Below, in pieces: positions 32,210 to 39,811 of a DNA stretch of 44,510 nucleotides. How positions within the stretch are numbered: the first letter of the stretch is position 1; each line of letters begins with the position of its first letter. A model generated the notes under the pieces. That model was not told the origin of the DNA, did no database searches, and saw only the letters and a list, made by a program, of their open reading frames with translations. Both the position numbers and the translations under genes were made by a program. Origin of the DNA: Candidatus Daviesbacteria bacterium RIFCSPHIGHO2_02_FULL_36_13 (GTDB lineage: Bacteria > Patescibacteriota > Microgenomatia > Daviesbacterales > UBA10151); NCBI GenBank assembly GCA_001777015.1, contig MFCV01000047.1, forward strand, positions 1-44,510, given 5' to 3'.

Positions 32210-33082
32210 GGCTTCAATTGTCTTTCTAAGACCTTCCTCTATATTTATCCTAGGTTTCCATCCAAATTTTTGAATCTTTGATATATCTGCATAGGCATAT
32301 GCTAAAGAATCCAGATTTTTCTTTTTTGTTTTTTTATATTTCTTCTGCTTACTAAAAGAATTGAAGATTTTTTCAATAATTGTTTGTACACTTGTTAACT
32401 GTCCTGACCCAATATTATAAACTCCTCCCTTTTTGCATTTCAAAAGGAGTGTACAAATTGCATCAGCAACATCTTCCACATAAACAAAATCATTCTGAGC
32501 ATATAGATTTCTTATTTCTGCCTTTTTATTTTCCTTTCCACACTTTATTAAATATGGGATAAGAGAATCTCTCTTTAAACCTGGGCCGTATACATAAAAT
32601 AATCTAATCCAGGTAAAGCTAATATCTCTTTCTTTAGCTATCTCTGAACCTAACCAATTTAAAGCATTTTTTGCAGCAGTAAATGCATTAAAGGGCTTAA
32701 TTTGCATATCTTCAGATAACTTTCCGCTTTGATCTCCGTATTCCCATAAAGTTCCTGTTGCTAAAATTTTTTTACATCCAATTTCAGCTAAAAGCTGTAC
32801 TAGCTCTAAGCTGAAATTGAGATTCTTAATACTATTTTTGCTGCTATAGTCAGGTATCCCTTCCCATGCAAGATGTATAGCCGCATCTGGCATGAATTTT
32901 TTTAGTTCATCCTTCCACTGATTTACATCAGACAAATCACCTTTCACGAAAAGGGTGTTCTTTGAGTTTTCTGAAACATGAAGATTCCTAGTTAAGATAA
33001 GCAGCTTATTTTTTTCGCTTTTGAGTTTTGAAATGACGAATTTACCTATAAATCCAGTGCCGCCTGTAACAAATATTTTCAC
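32198..33082 (-). CDS. NDP-sugar reductase-like SDR lacking the catalytic Tyr
   Basis: 294-residue extended SDR starting with GTG at 33082 (GTGA overlap with the RmlC-like gene). 'IFVTGGTGFIGKFVISKL' is the NAD(P) site and 'VYVEDVADAI' and 'GVYNIGSGQ' are typical later blocks. Context makes it the expected C4 reductase of a GDP-6-deoxyheptose pathway (compare DdahC/MlghC/DmhB). However, the YxxxK pair reads 'FTAAK': Phe replaces the catalytic Tyr, checked at the codon level (TTT). 'TGTLWEYGD' stands where SSxxVYG is usual. Either another residue supplies the proton, or the protein has a different or lost activity. Confidence 0.75.
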   Translation of the reverse strand: MKIFVTGGTGFIGKFVISKLKSEKNKLLILTRNLHVSENSKNTLFVKGDLSDVNQWKDELKKFMPDAAIHLAWEGIPDYSSKNSIKNLNFSLELVQLLAEIGCKKILATGTLWEYGDQSGKLSEDMQIKPFNAFTAAKNALNWLGSEIAKERDISFTWIRLFYVYGPGLKRDSLIPYLIKCGKENKKAEIRNLYAQNDFVYVEDVADAICTLLLKCKKGGVYNIGSGQLTSVQTIIEKIFNSFSKQKKYKKTKKKNLDSLAYAYADISKIQKFGWKPRINIEEGLRKTIEASLN

Positions 33083-33642
33083 TTTATTTTAAACTTTTGT
33101 TTTTTTAGAAATTGTTTAAAACTTTGAGCTTCTAAATCTCTTTCAGAAATAAAACTGGGATTCTTAACTGGCCAAGGTATTTTTAAATCAGGATCATTCC
33201 ATATAATGTTATCATAACTTTCAGGAGTAAAGTATTCATCCATTTTATATAAAACATGACAATTATTGGTTAGTGTACACAAACAAGACCCAATACCTTT
33301 AGGTATATACAGTAAGCTATCTTTCTTATCTGATAACACTATTTGAACCCATTGACCGAAAGTTTTAGATTTAGATCTTAAATCCAAAATAGTAAAAAGT
33401 ACTTCTCCCTGAAGAACTCTTATTAATTTAGTTTCCGCGTATGGCGGGTATTGAAAATGAAATCCCCGTATGGTCCCTTTCTTCTTGCTAAGAGAATGGC
33501 TTTCCTGCACCCATTTAGTTTTTAACCCTAATTTTTTAAATATTTTATCGTCAAAGGTTCTCATGAAAAAACCTCTGGGATCAATCTTCGGTTCTAGTTG
33601 AATTTCAAATAATCCTTTTATTTTTTCTTCTTTTGCTATCAT
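33079..33642 (-). CDS. RmlC-like NDP-4-keto-sugar 3,5-epimerase
   Basis: 187-residue cupin of the RmlC family. 'LEPKIDPRGFFMRTF' near the start, catalytic His in 'GTIRGFHFQYPP', Lys in 'ETKLIRVLQGEV', Tyr in 'VLYKMDEYFTPE' and 'WNDPDLKIPWP' are present. The conserved 'FAHGF' segment reads 'IGSCL', so a second active-site His is missing. In a GDP-heptose setting it should act like DdahB/MlghB, epimerising the 4-keto-6-deoxyheptose at C3 and/or C5; the missing His may limit this to one position (inference). Overlaps both neighbours by 4 bases. Confidence 0.85.
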   Translation of the reverse strand: MIAKEEKIKGLFEIQLEPKIDPRGFFMRTFDDKIFKKLGLKTKWVQESHSLSKKKGTIRGFHFQYPPYAETKLIRVLQGEVLFTILDLRSKSKTFGQWVQIVLSDKKDSLLYIPKGIGSCLCTLTNNCHVLYKMDEYFTPESYDNIIWNDPDLKIPWPVKNPSFISERDLEAQSFKQFLKKQKFKIK

Positions 33643-34844
33643 GATTTTGTAATATCTTTTACTATGTCTAAAAGATTCCCTTCTGGTTTTATTAAAATTG
33701 TTTTACAACCAGCAGCATCTCCAGCTTCCTTATCCCGTGTATCATCTCCTACAAAGATTACTTTTGTCAAATCTACAAAATGATCTCTACTTGCAAAGTA
33801 TAATAATCCCGGTTTTGGTTTTCTGCAAATACAACCATCATCCCAATTATGAAGACAGGAATATATTCCTTCTATTTTTCCGCCGTTACTCTTTAAAACT
33901 TTTAGCATTTTTTTATGTATTAATTCAAGGTCTTTTTTAGTCATTGCTCCCCTAGCAATGCCTGGTTGATTTGAAATGATGAATATTTTATATCCTGATT
34001 TAGTTAAAAGTTTTATTGCTTCTATAGAACCTGGTAAGAATTCAAACTCCTCCCATTTTTTAACATAATCCGCTTTAAGAGGCCTCTTATTTATAACTCC
34101 ATCCCTATCTAGAAACATAACTTTTTTAGGGGTAAGAAATTTTTCTGTTAATTTAACCCTTTTCATATCCCCAATTGAATAATATTTTTGATTAGTTAAA
34201 TATCCTGATAATTTTCTCTTTGGAATTAAACTTTGTAAAACCCTTGTTTCAAATTTAGAATTTGATTTAGGTAAAAAGTCTAAAACTTTTTTATTTACTA
34301 TAAAAAATCCAATATCTACCCCATTTAAGTCCTTCTGTGATCTAGTGCTGTCATATTTAATAGCGTATCCATTTTCATCAATAAATAAATTACTCCTCGT
34401 AGATTTGTCTAAATTAGAATAGGCAGTTATTAAAACATCCGATGGATGACCGTTGTAAAAATCTATTAATTTTTTCAGCTGCAGCGGCCAATAATTATCA
34501 CAATACATTAAAAGAAAATGATCATTTAGTAGCTCTTCGGCATTCTTTATCCTTAGTCCACTTTCATTTTCCTGCCCATTCTCATCTAAAAAGGGGGTTT
34601 GCGAGTATTTAATTTTTATACCAAACTTTTTACCATCACCAAAATATTCATTAATTTTTTCACCAAGAAAACCCGTTAAAATTACAACTTCCCTTATCCC
34701 ATTATCTTTAAGTAAATTAATAAGGTGCTCTAAAAATGGCTTTTTATTAACCATTACAAGTGGTTTAGGATTTTTTAAAGTAAACGGGAGAAGTCTTTTC
34801 CCTTGGCCGCCTGCCAGGATGACCGCTTGTTTAATATTTATCAT
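33639..34844 (-). CDS. hddC-gmhB: Fused heptose-1-phosphate guanylyltransferase and heptose-1,7-bisphosphate phosphatase (HddC-GmhB)
   Basis: 401 residues in two domains. Residues ~1-225: sugar-phosphate nucleotidyltransferase, 'AVILAGGQGKRLLPFTLKNPKPLV' and 'LLMYCDNYW'. Residues ~235-395: HAD phosphatase of the GmhB type, with 'FLDRDGVIN', 'ISNQPGIARG', zinc ligands in 'CLHNWDDGCICRKPKPG' and 'FVGDDTRD'. The phosphatase removes the 7-phosphate of heptose 1,7-bisphosphate and the N-terminal half makes the NDP (probably GDP) heptose, so two consecutive steps are joined. The track start at 34898 lies 68 bases into the upstream gene; ATG 34844 matches where the family begins and leaves a 14-base overlap. 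Confidence 0.88.
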   Translation of the reverse strand: MINIKQAVILAGGQGKRLLPFTLKNPKPLVMVNKKPFLEHLINLLKDNGIREVVILTGFLGEKINEYFGDGKKFGIKIKYSQTPFLDENGQENESGLRIKNAEELLNDHFLLMYCDNYWPLQLKKLIDFYNGHPSDVLITAYSNLDKSTRSNLFIDENGYAIKYDSTRSQKDLNGVDIGFFIVNKKVLDFLPKSNSKFETRVLQSLIPKRKLSGYLTNQKYYSIGDMKRVKLTEKFLTPKKVMFLDRDGVINKRPLKADYVKKWEEFEFLPGSIEAIKLLTKSGYKIFIISNQPGIARGAMTKKDLELIHKKMLKVLKSNGGKIEGIYSCLHNWDDGCICRKPKPGLLYFASRDHFVDLTKVIFVGDDTRDKEAGDAAGCKTILIKPEGNLLDIVKDITKS

Positions 34845-35814
34845 TCTTAATAAAATCTCTCCAATATTCAAGTGTGTCCTCAAGAACTGTATTAACATCT
34901 ATCTTTGGTTTCCATCCAGTTAATTTTCTAAATTTTGAGGTATCCCCTATTAATCTAGGAACCGAGGTGGGTCTTACGAACTGAGGATCCTGCACTATTT
35001 TAACTTTACCCACCTTAGACATTTTTATTAACATCCCTAGAATTTCACGGTATGAATAAATATGATCCTTCTCATCAGAACCTATTAGATATAGTTCACC
35101 AGGCTTGCAGTGAGTTATTGCAAGCCAATAAGCTTCAACTAAATCCTTAATATGGGTAAAATTTCTTCTATCTTCTATGTGTCCTACTCTGATAATTGGC
35201 TTTTGTTTTCCCGCCTCTATTCGGGCAATTTGGTAAGCATACCAAGGAATTCCAAAAACATTATCTCTTCTTGGACCTTCATGGTTAAATGCCCTGGTTC
35301 TAATTACATTAAGCCCATATGATCTAAAATAAACATATCCGATATAATCCTGTGCAACTTTGCTCACAGCATATGGATTAACCGGCCTAATAAGGGTATT
35401 TTCATTTATTGGTATTTCATTTTCAGGTATATCACCATATTCCTCTCCTGATCCAGGTATAAAAAATCTTGGATTTATATTTGCCCCCCGAATTGCTTCA
35501 AGAATATTTACAGTTCCTTTAAAATTCACATCCATATAGTGGGATGGATGATCCCAAGAAGGACTTACAAAACTTTCAGCTGCTAAATGAAAAACCCAGT
35601 CAGGATTTATTTTTTTTATGATTTTTCTTATTCCAATTGGGTCAGTTAAATCACAATCAAAAAATTCTACTTTGTCTAATAGATGTGCTACATTCCTAAG
35701 TCTTGATAAGTTCCACCTTTTTAATCCATAAACTTTAACACCTTTTTTCAGTGCATAATCTGCCAGATGAGATCCTACAAATCCAGTAATTCCTGTTATT
35801 AATATTTTTTTCAT
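34831..35814 (-). CDS. GDP-sugar 4,6-dehydratase, probably GDP-heptose 4,6-dehydratase
   Basis: 327-residue extended SDR of the GDP-mannose 4,6-dehydratase/RMD group. 'ITGITGFVGSHLADYAL' NAD site, 'FHLAAESFVSPSW', 'GSGEEYGD' (Ser-x-Glu where Gmd has Thr-x-Glu), 'YAVSK' and 'RAFNHEGPRRDNVFG' are visible. Gmd-like enzymes keep the C5-C6 dehydrating Glu, present here. Because kinase, isomerase, phosphatase and guanylyltransferase of the heptose route are all adjacent, GDP-D-glycero-D-manno-heptose is the likely substrate (compare DmhA, WcbK, DdahA). Acting on GDP-mannose is the alternative. Overlaps its neighbours by 14 and 4 bases. Confidence 0.82.
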   Translation of the reverse strand: MKKILITGITGFVGSHLADYALKKGVKVYGLKRWNLSRLRNVAHLLDKVEFFDCDLTDPIGIRKIIKKINPDWVFHLAAESFVSPSWDHPSHYMDVNFKGTVNILEAIRGANINPRFFIPGSGEEYGDIPENEIPINENTLIRPVNPYAVSKVAQDYIGYVYFRSYGLNVIRTRAFNHEGPRRDNVFGIPWYAYQIARIEAGKQKPIIRVGHIEDRRNFTHIKDLVEAYWLAITHCKPGELYLIGSDEKDHIYSYREILGMLIKMSKVGKVKIVQDPQFVRPTSVPRLIGDTSKFRKLTGWKPKIDVNTVLEDTLEYWRDFIKNDKY

Positions 35815-36566
35815 TTTTTATTAACTGCCATCATAATATTAGGTGTCATTGTTTTAAAATAGATACCGCCATTAATAATCATAATTAAAAGTAAAAACAG
35901 ATGTAGGATTTTTTGCAATAATACTCTTATTACATTAATTATACTATAGGTGGGGATTTCATATCCTCTAATCCTTATTTGATAATTCTTTAGCCCTGAT
36001 ACATTTATTAAATCTTTTAAGGATTGTTCTGTAAAACATCCTGTATGCTGCAAATCTCCATATCTTTCTATTAACCCTAAGGGATTATTGCCATTGGGTA
36101 CAACTATTATTAAAAAACCACCTCTTTCTAGATGTTTAAATAAAATCTTTACTGTTTCTGAATATTTATCAATAGGGATATGCTCTAAAACCTGCATTAA
36201 AAAGATAAGATTGTATTTATTTATTTTTTTGTCTAAATCCTCAATCTTTTTTGTTAGAATAGCTTTGTTTATTTTATATTTACTCAAACTATAATCTAAT
36301 ATACCTTGATCATTATCAGCAATATCAATATCAACTACCCCTTTATCATTTAAATAACTTTCAAATTCTCCCATCCCAGGACCTACCTCTAAAACCTTTA
36401 ACTTTTTATATCCTATTTTACTAAGATAACTTCCTAAGTTATAGTCAATATAATCTTTTTTTCTTTTAAATGTTTCAGGTGTATAGAGTTCCTGCAAATG
36501 TCTTATGTAATCACTCATATATTTTATGTATTCTAACAGATTTTCAAAGTCAGACAATATGGTCAT
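35811..36566 (-). CDS. Class-I SAM-dependent methyltransferase
   Basis: 251 residues. 'KVLEVGPGMGEFESYL' near residue 55 is SAM motif I, 'DIDIADNDQGILDY' the acidic strand-2 segment and 'YNLIFLMQVLEHIPIDKYSETV' the post-II motif of Methyltransf_11/23 enzymes; 'GGFLIIVVPNGNNPLG' follows. A hydrophobic stretch near residues 210-235 could be a membrane tether. It leads the minus-strand heptose operon and overlaps the dehydratase start (ATGA), so it may O-methylate the heptose or act as an assembly methyltransferase. A TATGAT box lies 11 bases upstream. Confidence 0.82.
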   Translation of the reverse strand: MTILSDFENLLEYIKYMSDYIRHLQELYTPETFKRKKDYIDYNLGSYLSKIGYKKLKVLEVGPGMGEFESYLNDKGVVDIDIADNDQGILDYSLSKYKINKAILTKKIEDLDKKINKYNLIFLMQVLEHIPIDKYSETVKILFKHLERGGFLIIVVPNGNNPLGLIERYGDLQHTGCFTEQSLKDLINVSGLKNYQIRIRGYEIPTYSIINVIRVLLQKILHLFLLLIMIINGGIYFKTMTPNIMMAVNKK

Positions 36567-36570
36567 GTTA

Positions 36571-36579
36571 TGTTAAAAT
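36571..36579 (+). promoter_or_regulatory. Putative extended -10 box for rfbF operon
   Basis: TGTTAAAAT, 15 bases before ATG 36595; same form and distance as upstream of wzm. It overlaps the opposite-strand -10 box for the methyltransferase gene. Confidence 0.45.
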
Positions 36580-36583
36580 CATA
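36578..36583 (-). promoter_or_regulatory. Putative -10 box for the heptose operon
   Basis: TATGAT on the minus strand, 11 bases before ATG 36566. Only 28 bases separate the two divergent genes, so the promoters must overlap. Confidence 0.45.
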
Positions 36584-36594
36584 ATGCAAATTAT

Positions 36595-37374
36595 ATGAAA
36601 GTAGTTATTCTTAGTGGGGGCTTGGGTTATAGACTTAAAGAAGAGACAGAATTTAAACCAAAACCAATGGTATCCATTGGTAATAAACCTATGCTTTGGC
36701 ATATCATGAAAATTTATTCCCACTATGGATTTAATGAATTCATCATTGCTTTAGGTTATAAGGGTGACTATATTAAAGATTATTTTTTGAATCAAAGATA
36801 TTTTGCTGACAATTTTACTATTCATACTAAAAGTGGTTATACGCAACTTCACAGAAATAAGAATGATAAAGAAAAAGATGACTTTAAAATTACCTTTGTA
36901 GATACTGGTTTAGAAACATTACCTGGGGAAAGAATTCTCAAAATCAAAGATTTTATACCAGAGTCTGATGAAGATTTTATGGTTACATATGGAGATGGTG
37001 TTGCAGATATAAATATTGCAGATCTTGTTAAATTTCATAAAAAAAAGGGGACTATTGGAACAGTGACTGGAGTTCATCCAAGAAGCAGGTATGGTTTACT
37101 TGCAGTTGATGAAAAACAACTCGTTTGGCAATTCTTAGAAAAACCCGTATTATCTGACTGGATAAATGGAGGTTTTATGATTTTTAAAAGATCAGTTTTT
37201 AAATACTTCCGCGAAGGAGAATATGAACATCCAGCCATTAAAAGGCTGATAAAGGATAACCAGCTCTCCATATTTACTCACGAAGGATTTTGGCATTCTA
37301 TGGATACTTACTCTGATGTGGATAGTTTAAATCAACTATGGATAGAAAATCCGAAGTGGAAGGTGTGGAAATAA
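36595..37374 (+). CDS. rfbF: Glucose-1-phosphate cytidylyltransferase
   Basis: 259 residues, normal for RfbF/DdhA (about 257). 'VILSGGLGYRLKEETEFKPKPMVSIGNKPM' is the CTP/sugar-phosphate site, 'LWHIMKIYSHYG' is diagnostic for this family, and 'VTYGDGVADI' and 'GFWHSMDTYSDVD' are conserved later. It makes CDP-glucose from CTP and glucose 1-phosphate, the entry to CDP-linked deoxysugars. The usual next gene, CDP-glucose 4,6-dehydratase (rfbG), is not here; instead a UXS-like SDR and a UDP-glucose-dehydrogenase-family gene follow. Its stop overlaps the next ATG by one base (TAATG). Confidence 0.93.
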   Translation: MKVVILSGGLGYRLKEETEFKPKPMVSIGNKPMLWHIMKIYSHYGFNEFIIALGYKGDYIKDYFLNQRYFADNFTIHTKSGYTQLHRNKNDKEKDDFKITFVDTGLETLPGERILKIKDFIPESDEDFMVTYGDGVADINIADLVKFHKKKGTIGTVTGVHPRSRYGLLAVDEKQLVWQFLEKPVLSDWINGGFMIFKRSVFKYFREGEYEHPAIKRLIKDNQLSIFTHEGFWHSMDTYSDVDSLNQLWIENPKWKVWK

Positions 37375-38459
37375 TGGCTCTGAGCAGAGACGTAGAGGAA
37401 GAAGATTTAAAATATATTCACAAAAAAGCAAAAGAGGAATTTGAGGCTCTGTCTAACCATACACTCTTATTCACTGGAGCTAACGGATTCTTAGGTTATT
37501 ACTTTATCAAATCTATTATTGCCTGGAATAATCTTTATCCAGAAAAAAAAATTCAAGTCTATGCACTGGATATTTTCCTTAAAGGTATTCCGGAGTGGCT
37601 ATCTAAAAAAGGCATACAAGTAGTTAAATCTGATGTTACAAAATATAAACTAGCCAAAAGTAAAAAATTCGACTATATTATCCATGCAGCCTCCATTGCA
37701 TCCCCTATTTTTTACCGCCAATATCCAATAGAAACAATCAATGCAAATATTCAAGGCCTTATGAATGTTTTAGAATATATGGTAAAGAAAAGTAAGTCTA
37801 AAGAGGAGGTTAAAGGATTATTATTTTTCTCATCCTCCGAAATATATGGCGATCCCCTAGAAGGAAATATTCCAACTCCCGAAACCTATAGAGGAAATGT
37901 TTCTTGTACCGGGCCAAGGGCTTGTTATGATGAATCCAAAAGATTTGGGGAAACACTTTGTGTAAATTATTCAAGGGTTCACAACCTTCCCATAAAAATA
38001 GCTAGGCCCTTTAATAATTACGGGCCAGGATTAAGAATTACAGATGGAAGAGTTATTCCAGATTTTGCAAATAATATTTTATCTAATAAAAATATCACTC
38101 TTCTTTCCGAAGGATCCCCAACCCGCACATTTTGCTATATAACAGATGCAATTGTTGGATATTTAAAAGTATTAATAAAAGGCAAAAAGGCAGAAAGTTA
38201 TAATATCGGTGTAGAAAATCCTGAAATTTCCATTATTGAGCTGGCAGAAAAAATGAAAAGCATAGCTTTAAAACATTTTGGATATTCTGGAAAAATTATT
38301 AAAGAAAAGAGTGCTGATCAAAATTATCTGACAGATAATCCGAATCGTAGATGCCCCCAAATAGCTAAAGCCCAAAAAGACTTAGATTATAATCCTGAAA
38401 TCACTTTAGATGCAGGACTTAAAAATACAATGCTCTGGTATAAGGATATATATAAATGA
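37374..38459 (+). CDS. UXS-like NDP-sugar SDR (uronate decarboxylase/epimerase group)
   Basis: 361 residues from ATG 37374, chosen because its TAATG junction with rfbF and the AAGGTG sequence upstream fit; the track start at 37338 lies inside rfbF. An ~40-residue N-terminal segment precedes the NAD site 'FTGANGFLGYYFI'. 'HAASIASPIFYRQYP', 'FFSSSEIYGDP' and 'TGPRACYDESKRFGETL' (with YxxxK) follow UDP-glucuronate decarboxylase closely; 'RPFNNYGPGLRITDGRV' is also similar. It may decarboxylate a uronate to a 4-keto or pentose form. The dehydrogenase downstream overlaps it by 4 bases. A CDP-sugar epimerase or dehydratase is the alternative. Confidence 0.78.
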   Translation: MALSRDVEEEDLKYIHKKAKEEFEALSNHTLLFTGANGFLGYYFIKSIIAWNNLYPEKKIQVYALDIFLKGIPEWLSKKGIQVVKSDVTKYKLAKSKKFDYIIHAASIASPIFYRQYPIETINANIQGLMNVLEYMVKKSKSKEEVKGLLFFSSSEIYGDPLEGNIPTPETYRGNVSCTGPRACYDESKRFGETLCVNYSRVHNLPIKIARPFNNYGPGLRITDGRVIPDFANNILSNKNITLLSEGSPTRTFCYITDAIVGYLKVLIKGKKAESYNIGVENPEISIIELAEKMKSIALKHFGYSGKIIKEKSADQNYLTDNPNRRCPQIAKAQKDLDYNPEITLDAGLKNTMLWYKDIYK

Positions 38460-39811
38460 AAATAGCTATTGTAGGTACAGGTTATGTTGGACTTGTCACG
38501 GGAATATCTCTTGCTCTACAAAATCATAAAGTTATTTGTGTTGACAACGATAAAAATAAAGTTTCAAAAATTAATAAAGGAAAATCCCCTTTTTTTGAAC
38601 CCGATATTGATAAGTATCTTAAAAAGGTACTTAAAGAACGAACTTTGAAAGCTACAAATGATTTGCAAGGCGCTATCCTAGAATCAAATGTAACAATAAT
38701 TGCTGTCGGTACACCCACTATTAATAGCAAGATAGATTTATCATTTATAAAAACTGCATCCGCTCAAATAGGAGAATCTTTAGGAAAAGTAAAAAACTAT
38801 CATGTAATAGCTGTTAAATCAACTGTTTTACCAGGAATAACGGAAAAAGTAATCAAACCAATACTGGAAAAATATTCAAAGAAAAAAGTAGGAGAATTTG
38901 GATTATGTATGAATCCTGAATTTTTAAGAGAGGGCAATGCCATAGAAGATGCCCTAAATCCAGATAGAATTATTATTGGGCAAATAGATGATAAAAGCGG
39001 AAAAGAATTTGCAAAAATTTATTCAAAATTATCAGTTCCAAAAATATTTACAAATCTTGCAACAGCAGAGTTCACAAAATATGCAGCAAATTCACTATTT
39101 GCCACTCTTATTAGTTTTTCAAATGAAATTTCAAGGATCGCAGAAACTACAGAAAATGTTGATGTTTTAGATGTATGGAAAGGCGTACATCTTGATAAAA
39201 GATTAAGCCCCATAATCAATAGTCAGAGAATAAAACCTGGAGTTTTAAGTTATATCCTTTCAGGTTGTGGTTTTGGAGGAAGCTGTTTCCCAAAAGATAT
39301 AAAAGCTCTGTCTTCGTTTGCAGATGAAATAGGTAGTGAGGGAGGACTTATTAAAAGTGTTATTGACATTAACACCACTCAACCCCAAAGAATGATTTTA
39401 CTCTTAAAGAAGGCTATGGGCGCAGCAAATTTAAAAAACAAAAAAATTGCTGTCCTAGGTCTCACCTTTAAACCAAACACAGATGATATACGAGAGTCTG
39501 TTGCCCTTCCCATTATCGAAACTCTACTTTCGCAAGAAGCTATCGTTGTAGCTCATGATCCAATGGCATACAAGGAAAATATATCTCCTCAACTTACCAA
39601 TCTTCCAATTACCCTTGCAGATACTTTAAAAGAAGCTTTGGAAAACGCAGAAGCTGCTATTGTTGTTACAGCATGGGATGAATATATAAAATTATCTCCC
39701 GAATTTTTTATTAAAATGATGAAAAAACCTATTGTTATTGATGGAAGAAGAATATATGATAAACACTCTTTCTTAAAAAAGGGAGTAATTTATAAAGGAA
39801 TTGGAACATGA
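38456..39811 (+). CDS. Nucleotide-sugar 6-dehydrogenase (UDP-glucose/GDP-mannose dehydrogenase family)
   Basis: 451 residues. 'IVGTGYVGLVTGISLAL' NAD site, 'CMNPEFLREGNAI', 'FTKYAANSLFATLISFSNE' and the catalytic-Cys block 'GCGFGGSCFPKD' near residue 270 are intact; the C-terminal Rossmann domain begins at 'KIAVLGLTFKPNTDDIRES'. It oxidises C6 of a nucleotide hexose to the uronate with two NAD. UDP-glucose is the commonest substrate, but the position in an rfbF operon raises CDP-glucose as a possibility (inference). Overlaps its neighbours by 4 bases on both sides (ATGA); AAGGA precedes the start. Confidence 0.9.
   Translation: MKIAIVGTGYVGLVTGISLALQNHKVICVDNDKNKVSKINKGKSPFFEPDIDKYLKKVLKERTLKATNDLQGAILESNVTIIAVGTPTINSKIDLSFIKTASAQIGESLGKVKNYHVIAVKSTVLPGITEKVIKPILEKYSKKKVGEFGLCMNPEFLREGNAIEDALNPDRIIIGQIDDKSGKEFAKIYSKLSVPKIFTNLATAEFTKYAANSLFATLISFSNEISRIAETTENVDVLDVWKGVHLDKRLSPIINSQRIKPGVLSYILSGCGFGGSCFPKDIKALSSFADEIGSEGGLIKSVIDINTTQPQRMILLLKKAMGAANLKNKKIAVLGLTFKPNTDDIRESVALPIIETLLSQEAIVVAHDPMAYKENISPQLTNLPITLADTLKEALENAEAAIVVTAWDEYIKLSPEFFIKMMKKPIVIDGRRIYDKHSFLKKGVIYKGIGT

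Noticed and set aside
37338-37373. Upstream start for the UXS-like gene
   Set aside because: It lies within the last codons of rfbF; the TAATG junction at 37374 is the better start.
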